Under the pieces are notes generated by a model. The model did not search any database and was not told the DNA's origin. It saw only the letters and a list, made by a program, of their open reading frames with translations. A stretch of 21,852 nucleotides of DNA from a virus, in IMG/VR virus record IMGVR_UViG_3300020190_000404, positions 1-21,852 of that record; one strand, given 5' to 3'. Shown here one piece after another: positions 15,028 through 21,240 of the stretch (within the stretch, counting starts at the first letter, position 1; each line of letters opens with the position of its first letter). Position numbers and translations under genes: made by a program.

Positions 15028-15728
15028 GCTCCGAGACCTTCTAACTTAACTGTACTCTTAACTCCAGTATTGGGGTTTTCAACTTCAATGTCATATTCTA
15101 GTTTTGGCATATTAGAGAAGAAGTCTTGAATTTTCAAGAACTGATCACTTTTCATACTCTCTAGAAAGTCAGATAGTTCTTTTTTAGTATAATTTTTTGC
15201 TTCATACACATCTTCACCTTCATAAATTTGATTAATACAAGTTGTGGCAAGTTCAAAGACATTATCAACAGTAATATTATTGCCAGTAAAGTTTAATTTT
15301 ACAAATGTATCAATAGTTGGATATTTCATAACAACACCAACGCTATCAGACAAATCGATTTTAGTTGATGTATTCTCTGGCCAAATGATTTCAACTTCTT
15401 CTAGAGGAATTTCAACTGGAACTTGTGTTTCTCCATCATCAGGACATGTAATAAGAACTTTTGACACTTCTCCAACAGATTTTGCGCGAATCTTCAGGAA
15501 TAGATATTCAATATCAAATGTAGATAGATCGTCAATTCTTCCTTTAATATTAGTACAATTTTTGATAATTGTTTTCACAGTACTAATCATCTCTTTCTCT
15601 CCACCCATTTCCATGGCAACGAGAAGAAGTTTTTCTTCTTTGACCAAAAATGGTCTATATTTTACAGTTTCTTTTGTTGAAGGCAATTCCAGTTCATATT
15701 CAGGAACCACTAATTTAGGTAAAGGCAT
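15015..15728 (-). CDS. 26: gp26-like baseplate hub assembly protein
   Basis: This 237-residue protein is the T4 gp26-type hub assembly factor. Recognisable parts are MPLPKLVVPEYELELPSTKETVKYRPFLVKEEKLLLVAME near the start, IIKNCTNIKGRIDDLSTFDIEYLFLKIRAKSVGE, and a CPDDGETQVPVEIPLEEVE beta segment. GGAG lies 8 nt before ATG. A CTAAATA box lies 32 nt upstream. The gene ends GLGAFFE-stop, with the run GCT TTT TTC just before the end. That run is a T TTT TTC slippery heptamer in the correct frame for a -1 shift into the gp51-like frame. Confidence 0.88.
   Translation of the reverse strand: MPLPKLVVPEYELELPSTKETVKYRPFLVKEEKLLLVAMEMGGEKEMISTVKTIIKNCTNIKGRIDDLSTFDIEYLFLKIRAKSVGEVSKVLITCPDDGETQVPVEIPLEEVEIIWPENTSTKIDLSDSVGVVMKYPTIDTFVKLNFTGNNITVDNVFELATTCINQIYEGEDVYEAKNYTKKELSDFLESMKSDQFLKIQDFFSNMPKLEYDIEVENPNTGVKSTVKLEGLGAFFE
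15021..15027 (-). promoter_or_regulatory. Putative -1 programmed frameshift site (T TTT TTC)
   Basis: In the gp26 frame the bases read GC-T TTT TTC GAG TAG: a canonical X XXY YYZ heptamer two codons before the stop. GGAG lies three bases and GAAGG about nine bases upstream, which could act as an internal Shine-Dalgarno stimulator. Downstream, CTCTAG and CTAGAG can pair as a 6-bp stem about 24 nt after the site. The -1 frame stays open for 69 codons. Confidence 0.7.
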
Positions 15729-15759
15729 AATATCTCCAATAATGAAGTTCAGTTAGAAT

Positions 15760-15766
15760 TATTTAG
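15760..15766 (-). promoter_or_regulatory. Possible late promoter box (CTAAATA) before gp26
   Basis: CTAAATA on the - strand, 32 nt before the gp26 ATG, lying at the gp54-gp26 junction. It differs from TATAAATA by one base at the second position. If active it would drive gp26, the two tape-measure-like genes and gp27. Confidence 0.5.
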
Positions 15767-15773
15767 CAAGGTA

Positions 15774-16649
15774 TTAGATGAATCCGACGGAACCACCTGA
15801 GGCAAGAACGGTTGGAGTTGAACCACCTACTCCAACTCCTGCTGCAGTTGCAGCTGCAATTCCCGAAGCAGCAGAACTAGACGCTGCACCACCAGCAGTA
15901 ACAGGAATGTTTATATCGCCTGATGTTGGGTTTGGCGGAGTATAGAATCTATATCGTTCATAGTAAAAAGATACTTCCATTTGTAATAATGCTCTTGGAC
16001 CAGCATTTAAGTTAATACTACTAATATTGAATGGGAACACATTTTTTAGACACCAAACTCCAGAGCATCTGTTAAATTTAACAGCTGTCGAACTATATTG
16101 ATTTGCACCTGCTGCTTTAACAGTTGGAGATAATACAGAAGAAAATGATGTCCAATCAGTTGGCACTGGTGTCATTCCTCCTCTTTCATACTTAAATATA
16201 TCTAAGTGTGAACAGATATAATTATCATAATACTGAACTATTTGTGTAGAGTCATTTGATGTATAATTCATCCATCTTTCAAAAAACATCCTGGTGAACA
16301 TAGTTCTAGGTACAATGAAAGAAATACTAATTTCACTAAATGTTGTTCCTGTGGCATATCTATACATGGCACCGACTGTTTTTGCATCACCTGTTGTTAA
16401 TTGTCTACTAGGAACAGTAACATCTGTAGCATAATAAGTTAATAGTCTAGCATTATCTACTCCAGGACCAGTAGTAATACCATTATTGAATGCATCAACG
16501 CCGTCTGGATATACACCAGCAAAAATTGCTGGAGGTGTTCGAAATCGAACCCAATAAAGGTTTGATGCTGCTGGCTCTGCGCGAGATAGCAAAGACAACA
16601 TTCCTTGATAACTATTAGGACCCGATAAAGGAGTAAAGGCTAATGGCAT
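15774..16649 (-). CDS. 54: gp54-like baseplate tail tube initiator
   Basis: The 291-residue product matches the cyanophage form of T4 gp54 (320 aa in T4), which sits under the first tail tube ring and shares the tube-protein fold. Supporting segments are ASNLYWVRFRTPPAIF, LLTYYATDVTVPSRQLTTGD with TVGAMYRYATGTTFSEISISFIVPRTMFTRMFFERWM, and WCLKNVFPFNISSINLNAG followed by LLQMEVSFYYERYRF, the usual ending of tube-fold proteins. A Gly/Ala/Ser-rich tail follows. It is divergent from gp4, and its promoter candidate overlaps the gp4 start codon (16684-16691). The partner gp48 lies on the other strand nearby. Confidence 0.85.
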   Translation of the reverse strand: MPLAFTPLSGPNSYQGMLSLLSRAEPAASNLYWVRFRTPPAIFAGVYPDGVDAFNNGITTGPGVDNARLLTYYATDVTVPSRQLTTGDAKTVGAMYRYATGTTFSEISISFIVPRTMFTRMFFERWMNYTSNDSTQIVQYYDNYICSHLDIFKYERGGMTPVPTDWTSFSSVLSPTVKAAGANQYSSTAVKFNRCSGVWCLKNVFPFNISSINLNAGPRALLQMEVSFYYERYRFYTPPNPTSGDINIPVTAGGAASSSAASGIAAATAAGVGVGGSTPTVLASGGSVGFI

Positions 16650-16652
16650 TAC

Positions 16653-16660
16653 TATAAATA
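16653..16660 (+). promoter_or_regulatory. T4-type late promoter (TATAAATA) for gp4-gp48-gp53
   Basis: A perfect TATAAATA on the + strand, 28 nt before the gp4 ATG and 3 nt upstream (relative to gp54) of the gp54 start. It is well placed to drive the three + strand structural genes up to the terminator at 18828. Confidence 0.78.
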
Positions 16661-16683
16661 TTAGTGGGTTGGTAATCTAAATA

Positions 16684-16691
16684 TATTTATG
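16684..16691 (-). promoter_or_regulatory. Possible late promoter (CATAAATA) for gp54
   Basis: CATAAATA on the - strand, 34 nt before the gp54 ATG. Its first three bases are the complement of the gp4 ATG (16689-16691). It faces the + strand late promoter at 16653-16660, so the two initial transcripts would overlap by a few dozen bases. Confidence 0.55.
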
Positions 16692-17123
16692 AACTATAGA
16701 GGACGATTTAATCCGAAAAAATCTCAAAAATACAAAGGAGATCCAAAAAATATTATATATCGTTCTTCTTGGGAATTAAAATTCATGATATACTGTGATA
16801 ATAATGATAGTATTTTAGAATGGGGAAGCGAAGAAATTTTTATACCATACATATCTCCTGTTGATGGCAAAAAACACAGATACTTTCCAGATTTTTACAT
16901 CAAAGTAAAAAATAAAACTGGAGAAACAAAAAAATACTTGGTAGAGGTTAAACCACAATATCAAGTTAATGGTCCAAAAGTTCAATCTAGAAAAACCAAA
17001 AAATATATTAATGAAGTAGTGACATATGCTGTAAATCAGGCAAAATGGAAGGCAGCACAAGAATTTTGTAATGATCATCTATGGGAATTTATTATACTTA
17101 CAGAAAACGAACTAAAGGTTTAA
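16689..17123 (+). CDS. 4: gp4-like head completion protein (TnsA-like nuclease fold)
   Basis: T4 gp4 (also called gp50) finishes DNA-filled heads before tail joining and resembles a restriction-type nuclease. The 144-residue product fits in length (T4 150 aa) and in motifs: MNYRGRFNPKKSQKYKGDP, IIYRSSWELKFMIYCD with the conserved SSWE, ILEWGSEEIFIPY, KKHRYFPDFYIKV with the active-site-like Asp, and KYLVEVKP with E-x-K. The SSWE, PDF and EVK set is the TnsA/PD-(D/E)XK pattern. No clear ribosome site is seen. It is first in the + strand operon with gp48 and gp53. Confidence 0.92.
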   Translation: MNYRGRFNPKKSQKYKGDPKNIIYRSSWELKFMIYCDNNDSILEWGSEEIFIPYISPVDGKKHRYFPDFYIKVKNKTGETKKYLVEVKPQYQVNGPKVQSRKTKKYINEVVTYAVNQAKWKAAQEFCNDHLWEFIILTENELKV

Positions 17124-17129
17124 ACATAC

Positions 17130-18110
17130 ATGCCAGCGACCACTACACTTGTATATCCAAAAGTTGCCCCTAACCCTACTAGTAAAGCAGATGGGTTAGG
17201 TGGTGGATTAATGTCGGAAGGTGGTGAATTCCCAACAGGAAGTATGGATTATATAAAATTTCAAGAATTTAGCGTTGATTACAAGGGAGGCGGAGGCATC
17301 TCTTCCACAGGAGCAAAAACATCTACAACTAATTTAAATGAATGCTATCTTTACGTACCACCAAGTGTAAGTGCTGCTTACGGGGCAAATTATAATCCAG
17401 TTGCATTTGGGGCACTCGGCATCGAAGCAGTAAAAAATTTACAATCGACGAGTAAAGAAGAGATAGTCAAAAGTTTACAAGATGCTGCTAATGCGGCAAC
17501 ACCAGAAGCACTATTTGGAACAATTGCAAGTGGTATATCAGGTGTTAATAATTTACTAGGTATTGGTGGAAGCGTCAGTGCAGGTGCTGCAAGTGCTGTT
17601 GGAACTGGTTTAGTATTCAATCCATATACTGAACAGGTTTTTGAGGGAGTAAGTTTCAGAGAACATAACTTCTCATTTAAATTAGTAGCAAGAAATGCAA
17701 CAGAAGCATTGGAAATTAAAAATATAATCAAATTCTTCAAGAAAGGTATGTTGCCATCTTTTGATGGGGGACCTGCAACAGGTGCTGCTGCCCTGCCAGC
17801 TCCAGCTGGAGGTGCAGGATCAACTACAGGAGCACGTTATTTAAAAGTTCCAAATCGTTTTAATTTATCGTTCGTCAGAACAAATTCAGTTGGATTGCCA
17901 ACTGGTGTTAGTGTATCATCAAAATCTCTTGGAGATATACCAGGACTTTACAGGTTTAAACCTTGCGTTTTAACAAACGTTGGAGTTGGTTATACTCCAG
18001 ATGGTCAATACGTATCTACCCCAGATGGAATGATTCCTGCAATAACCTTAGACTTACGTTTTGCCGAAACCGCAATGGTGACCAAAGAAGATATCGATTC
18101 AGATTTCTAG
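17130..18110 (+). CDS. 48: gp48-like baseplate tail tube cap protein
   Basis: T4 gp48 (364 aa) caps the baseplate and together with gp54 starts the tail tube. This 326-residue protein has the family's layout: MDYIKFQEFSVDYK, ECYLYVPPSVSAAYGANYNPV, an Ala/Gly-rich middle, then FNPYTEQVFEGVSFREHNFSFKLVARN followed by EALEIKNIIKFFKKGMLPSF, the conserved 'NP..E..F.G...R.F.F.F' tube-cap segment. The C-terminal part (RYLKVPNRFNLSFVR, LYRFKPCVLTNVGVGYTPDG, AITLDLRFAETAMVTKEDI) is also characteristic. It starts 6 nt after the gp4 stop and ends 9 nt before gp53. Confidence 0.9.
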   Translation: MPATTTLVYPKVAPNPTSKADGLGGGLMSEGGEFPTGSMDYIKFQEFSVDYKGGGGISSTGAKTSTTNLNECYLYVPPSVSAAYGANYNPVAFGALGIEAVKNLQSTSKEEIVKSLQDAANAATPEALFGTIASGISGVNNLLGIGGSVSAGAASAVGTGLVFNPYTEQVFEGVSFREHNFSFKLVARNATEALEIKNIIKFFKKGMLPSFDGGPATGAAALPAPAGGAGSTTGARYLKVPNRFNLSFVRTNSVGLPTGVSVSSKSLGDIPGLYRFKPCVLTNVGVGYTPDGQYVSTPDGMIPAITLDLRFAETAMVTKEDIDSDF

Positions 18111-18119
18111 GATTCTAAA

Positions 18120-18785
18120 ATGTCAAAATACTTTTCCCATCTCCCAAACATCATGGTTGGTGATTCATCTGATGACTCAACCGTGTCTAACTTTGTCAAA
18201 ACAAAAAATCTTTTCAGAAGATCAAGAGTACTGCCTGATGCTCTGAAAAATTTCACATTTTTCCAGAGATATACTATTCCTGGTAATTTTAAACCATATC
18301 AAGTTTCACATGCAGTATATGGAACTCCTAATTATGAATGGGTTATTTTAATTACTAATGATATTACAAATATATACACCCAATGGCCACTATCAAGCGA
18401 AGAATTTGATAAAAAAATAAGAACTGTCTATGGAGTTGGAGATAAAACATTAGATACAAAATGCTGGAGGACAAAGGAGTTTAAAACGCCTGAGGGAGTA
18501 ATACTCGTTCCTGGAGGTTTGATTGTTCCTGAGTCATATACGTATAGACTTCCAAATGGTGAATTCATTCCAAAAAACAGATTAATAGAAAGAGTGACCT
18601 ATTACGAATATGAAGTAGAGTTAAATGAATCAAAGAGAAATATACAACTAGTGTTTCCAAGTGTTATAGAGAGATTTATTACCGAATATGATCAAGCGTT
18701 GCAATATCCAAATCATTCCGATTTGATCCAGGGAGAGGAAAACACCAAAAATCCAGGAAATGAGTCGTTTAATAGATTAACATAA
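18120..18785 (+). CDS. 53: gp53-like baseplate wedge protein
   Basis: T4 gp53 (196 aa) is the wedge protein that ties the wedges to the hub. The 221-residue product shows MSKYFSHLPNIMV, FKPYQVSHAVYGTPNYEWVILITNDITNIYTQWPLSSEEFDKKI (the conserved 'YG.P...W.I...N.I.' segment), and a C-terminal TYYEYEVELNESKRNIQLVFPSVI. It is last in the + strand operon and is followed by a terminator at 18828-18848. Confidence 0.9.
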   Translation: MSKYFSHLPNIMVGDSSDDSTVSNFVKTKNLFRRSRVLPDALKNFTFFQRYTIPGNFKPYQVSHAVYGTPNYEWVILITNDITNIYTQWPLSSEEFDKKIRTVYGVGDKTLDTKCWRTKEFKTPEGVILVPGGLIVPESYTYRLPNGEFIPKNRLIERVTYYEYEVELNESKRNIQLVFPSVIERFITEYDQALQYPNHSDLIQGEENTKNPGNESFNRLT

Positions 18786-18827
18786 TTTCTTTAACATTTC
18801 TTAACATTTCCTTTTTGGAAAAAATAT

Positions 18828-18848
18828 GGGGCGCTTTTGAAGTGCCCC
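18828..18848 (+). terminator. Terminator of the gp4-gp48-gp53 operon
   Basis: A 7-bp stem GGGGCGC/GTGCCCC (one G-U pair) with a 7-nt loop, followed on the + strand by TTTTGTTTT. It lies 43 nt after the gp53 stop codon. An A-rich run before it means it may also act on the opposite strand. Confidence 0.85.
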
Positions 18849-18926
18849 TTTTGTTTTCAATAGGTGATTTTGGTTTTAGTCCCTTTTGCTTAACATTTCT
18901 TAACATTTCTTTTTTCATAAAAAAAT

Positions 18927-18947
18927 GGGGCGGTTTTGAAACGCCCC
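18927..18947 (-). terminator. Terminator of gp32
   Basis: A GGGGCG/CGCCCC stem with a 9-nt loop. On the - strand it is followed by ATTTTTTT, an excellent U tract, 28 nt beyond the gp32 stop. It is the diverged second copy of the hairpin at 18828-18848. Confidence 0.88.
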
Positions 18948-18974
18948 AATGGTTTTTAACATGCGATTTTGGTT

Positions 18975-19913
18975 TCAGTCCTCTTCAGCGAGACGAGCAA
19001 AATAACTCAGGTCATCATCCTCTTCCTCACTATTGAAAGTTGGAAGAGAAGGAGCAGCTGCACTTACGTTAGAACGAAAGGTGCTAACCTCTTCACTCCA
19101 ACTAGAGGGAGAAGAAGGACGTGCAAACATCTCATCCTCTTCAGTCTCTTGATCAACCCGACGAGCAGGAGCTTTAGAGTTGAGCACTGCATTAAGACGC
19201 ACTTCAAGTTCCTCAAAAGTCTTGAAGTTAGATGGAGAGGTGAACTCAACCAGGGGATATTGCTGTTTCCAAACTGCCTCTAGTTCGTCATCAGTCATAC
19301 GACCAAGAGTACCAGGACGAGAAAACTCAGACTTGTCATAGTTCCAGTATCCATCCACCTTGCGGATCTTCACTTTGAAGTCTGCTCCTTTCCAGAAGTC
19401 GAAGGGGTTGATGGGGGTTTCATCTTTGAATTCTGGTGACATTGCTGCCATGATTTTATCAAAGATTTTCTTGCCAAACTTATAGAGGAAGACTCGTCCT
19501 TCATTCTCTGGATGTGCAGGATCTTCCACAACATAGATGTTAGCATAATAACTTAGCTTCCGTTTTTGCCTACGTGCGATCTCCTTATCTAAGTCGCTAC
19601 CACTGTTCCAGAGTTGACGATTCATTTCGCCAACAGGATCACTTTTGCCGAGGGTAGTGAGACTGTTCTCAATGTACCAACCACCAGGACCTTGGAACGC
19701 ATGACTCCACACCTTTGCCCAGGGAATGTCTTCTCCATCAGGGGCAGGCAGGAATCGAATAACTGCATAACCATTACCTGACTTATCCATTTCTGGTTTC
19801 CAGATGCGTTCGTCAGCACCAGAACTACTTTCAGGATTGGAAATCTTCTCGACCTCCTTAGTCAGTTTCTCAAAAACTGAATTGGATTGTTTTTTGAGGG
19901 TTGCAAATGACAT
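18975..19913 (-). CDS. 32: gp32-like single-stranded DNA-binding protein
   Basis: T4 gp32 coats single-stranded DNA in replication, repair and recombination and represses its own translation. The 312-residue product aligns along the T4 core: ERIWKPEMDKSGNGYAVIRFLP, HAFQGPGGWYIEN, KRKLSYYANIYVVEDPAHPE, NEGRVFLYKFGKKIFDKI and NFKTFEELE, ending in an acidic tail (EEEDDDLSYFARLAEED) like the T4 protein-interaction tail. The start at 19913 is set by CGGAG about 8 nt upstream; an in-frame ATG at 19952 would run through the leader pseudoknot. The Zn-binding cysteines of T4 (C77, C87, C90) are missing and the protein has no Cys at all, although the matching His (H71) is kept. Confidence 0.95.
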   Translation of the reverse strand: MSFATLKKQSNSVFEKLTKEVEKISNPESSSGADERIWKPEMDKSGNGYAVIRFLPAPDGEDIPWAKVWSHAFQGPGGWYIENSLTTLGKSDPVGEMNRQLWNSGSDLDKEIARRQKRKLSYYANIYVVEDPAHPENEGRVFLYKFGKKIFDKIMAAMSPEFKDETPINPFDFWKGADFKVKIRKVDGYWNYDKSEFSRPGTLGRMTDDELEAVWKQQYPLVEFTSPSNFKTFEELEVRLNAVLNSKAPARRVDQETEEDEMFARPSSPSSWSEEVSTFRSNVSAAAPSLPTFNSEEEDDDLSYFARLAEED

Positions 19914-19936
19914 TTGTATTCTCCGTATTAATTGTA

Positions 19937-19969
19937 TTTGTTGGATGATCATACCAACAAAGGTATGAT
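19937..19969 (-). promoter_or_regulatory. Predicted H-type RNA pseudoknot in the gp32 mRNA leader
   Basis: In the - strand RNA, AUCAUACC (19969-19962) pairs with GGUAUGAU (19955-19948) as an 8-bp stem. Its loop UUUGUU (19961-19956) is fully complementary to AACAAA (19942-19937), separated by CAUCC. It is followed by an A/U-rich unstructured stretch and the GGAG/ATG of gp32, 23 nt beyond the structure. T4 gp32 mRNA has a pseudoknot in the same position, where gp32 nucleates binding and shuts off its own translation. Confidence 0.7.
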
Positions 19970-19973
19970 ACTC

Positions 19974-19980
19974 TATTTAG
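19974..19980 (-). promoter_or_regulatory. Possible late promoter box (CTAAATA) before gp32
   Basis: CTAAATA overlaps the TAA stop of the DUF1825 gene and lies 60 nt before the gp32 ATG. A transcript starting 5-7 nt downstream would begin right at the foot of the pseudoknot stem. T4 gene 32 is also read from its own late promoter. Confidence 0.4.
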
Positions 19981-20309
19981 TCCACCTTGTCAAGCGATGC
20001 CCGCACGTTGTCCAAATATTTCGTCATAGAATCAAGAGATTCTGACAAAGTATTGTATCCAAACATGTTGGTAATTAAGTCGATACGATGTCTCATATCA
20101 GCTGCATCTTCGTCTTCACAAGAAGATAATTGAAGTCTAATATAGAAAAGTTTTTGCTTCTCAATGAGTGCCTTAGTTTTTTCTATGTGTTTAATTGCTT
20201 TATCTTTTGGCATTTCGCCAATTGCTTCTGCATTCTTTTGCAGTTCTAGATAGTTGTCGTAAATTGATTGAAGTTGTTCCTGAACGATTTCAGAATTAAA
20301 AAAGCTCAT
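19977..20309 (-). CDS. DUF1825-family protein, also found in cyanobacteria
   Basis: The 110-residue, helix-rich protein opens with MSFFNSEIVQEQLQSIYDNYLELQ, close to the cyanobacterial DUF1825 opening 'MAFFDSEIVQ.E...L..DY..L', followed by a second helix (KAIKHIEKTKALIEKQKLFYIRL) and a C-terminal helix pair (LSESLDSMTKYLDNVRASLDKV). No enzyme motif is seen; the function of the family is unknown to me. It overlaps gp59 by 4 nt and lies directly upstream of gp32, so it is probably made with the replication proteins. UvsY, another small helical T4 protein, was considered but the opening does not fit. Confidence 0.75.
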   Translation of the reverse strand: MSFFNSEIVQEQLQSIYDNYLELQKNAEAIGEMPKDKAIKHIEKTKALIEKQKLFYIRLQLSSCEDEDAADMRHRIDLITNMFGYNTLSESLDSMTKYLDNVRASLDKVD

Positions 20310-20917
20310 ACCTTTTCTCTAACAGTCTTTAATATGATTGACTTATATTCTTTACAATCAATACTTAGAAAGGGAGCATACTTTATTACTTGAGTTTTAA
20401 CTTGTTTCCAAATTGGATCTGTTAAGATTTTATCCATTGTTTTAACATATCCCAAACATGTATCAAAAATAATTAAGGTTTCTACACTTATCTCTTTCCT
20501 CAAATAGGATGTAAGAATAATTGGATGACGACCCTTTGAACAAGTAAACAAACTGTCAAAGTTGTCTTCGTAAGGAGATTCAATATTGTCTAGTAAGACA
20601 GACAATTCCTCTCTAAAAATATATAGGAATTTCTCCTGTCTAGTTTTCCATTCTTGATAGGTTGTTTCTCCTAATGGTCGAATGATTTCTTTAATGTATC
20701 CTTTGTTATCACTTACAAAGTTTGATATGAAATAGTCTTGTATCTTATCTCGTTCATATTTGGATGCAAGTTTTTTAAAAAAATAAGCATCCTTTCGTTT
20801 ATCAAATGATGCTTGATTTGCTCTAGTCTTACCACGAAATCGGAAGTAATCGTAGTCGTCTTTAGTAAAGTGAAGTTTGAGGGACAGATACATCTGATAA
20901 ACTTCAAATCCAGTCAT
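20306..20917 (-). CDS. 59: gp59-like helicase loader
   Basis: T4 gp59 (217 aa) loads the gp41 helicase on gp32-coated forked DNA. The 203-residue product matches it: GFEVYQMYLSLKLHFTKDDYDYFRFRGK, then SFDKRKDAYFFKKLASKYERDKIQDYFISNFVSDN, the latter very close to the T4 'YQKRRDKYFFQKLSEKY...FISNLVAN'. The order 33-59-(DUF1825)-32 matches T4's 33-59-32 except for the inserted gene. Start and end overlap neighbours by 4 nt (ATGA), suggesting translational coupling. Confidence 0.93.
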   Translation of the reverse strand: MTGFEVYQMYLSLKLHFTKDDYDYFRFRGKTRANQASFDKRKDAYFFKKLASKYERDKIQDYFISNFVSDNKGYIKEIIRPLGETTYQEWKTRQEKFLYIFREELSVLLDNIESPYEDNFDSLFTCSKGRHPIILTSYLRKEISVETLIIFDTCLGYVKTMDKILTDPIWKQVKTQVIKYAPFLSIDCKEYKSIILKTVREKV

Positions 20918-21240
20918 AATGGTAGGATTCCTCTAGAAGTTTTCTTCATGTAATTCAGGTTTTGAGCCTGATATTTAATTTTTTCTTTGAGTGGTTTGGA
21001 AATTAATTTAGAAACTGTCTCTAATTCTATATTGTGTTCTTCACAATACACAACTATTGCTTCAATGTAATTAACTAATCCATTAGATTCTTTAACAATT
21101 CTTTCTATCGTTTCAGAAAATTTTGCAGATGTTAAGAACTTTTCCTCAGCAACCTCAGGAGAAACAGAAGGAGTATATTTGTAAAATGAATCATTACGAA
21201 CTGGTCCTTTACCATCTTTCCTTTGTTGCTTATTATCCAT
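20914..21240 (-). CDS. 33: gp33-like late transcription coactivator
   Basis: T4 gp33 (112 aa) binds RNA polymerase and links the late sigma gp55 to the sliding clamp so that TATAAATA promoters fire. The 108-residue product is called from its position directly upstream of gp59, its size, and its ending (KYQAQNLNYMKKTSRGILPL), which resembles the gp33 C-terminus that touches the clamp. The start at 21240 overlaps the nuclease stop by 8 nt and has AGAGGTAGAG just upstream; the longer frame from 21264 lies inside the nuclease gene. The presence of several late promoter boxes in this window fits its role. Confidence 0.8.
   Translation of the reverse strand: MDNKQQRKDGKGPVRNDSFYKYTPSVSPEVAEEKFLTSAKFSETIERIVKESNGLVNYIEAIVVYCEEHNIELETVSKLISKPLKEKIKYQAQNLNYMKKTSRGILPL

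Larger units (their letters stand above)
18791..18981. repeat. Tandem imperfect duplication, about 99-bp unit, each with a terminator hairpin
   Basis: Unit 1 (18791 to about 18883) and unit 2 (18890 to about 18981) align end to end with a 99-bp period: both have two copies of TTAACATTTC, an A-rich run, a GGGGCG...CCCC hairpin, and the shared end GATTTTGGTTT-AGTCC. Unit 2 contains the gp32 stop codon; unit 1 carries a TAA at the matching place. The stretch separates the convergent gp53 and gp32 genes. Confidence 0.85.

Noticed and set aside
15244-15756. 170-codon open frame on the + strand
   Set aside because: It lies antisense to gp26, whose protein is clearly recognisable; the composition (Ser/Thr/Ile-rich) is that of a reverse-complement shadow and no ribosome site precedes it.
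16815-17078. 87-codon open frame on the - strand
   Set aside because: Antisense to the recognisable gp4 gene; its Phe/Ile/Cys-rich translation is typical of a shadow of an A-rich coding strand.
19914-19952. Longer gp32 start at 19952
   Set aside because: It would translate the predicted leader pseudoknot, lacks a ribosome site, and adds 13 residues not seen in T4 gp32; the start at 19913 has GGAG at good spacing.
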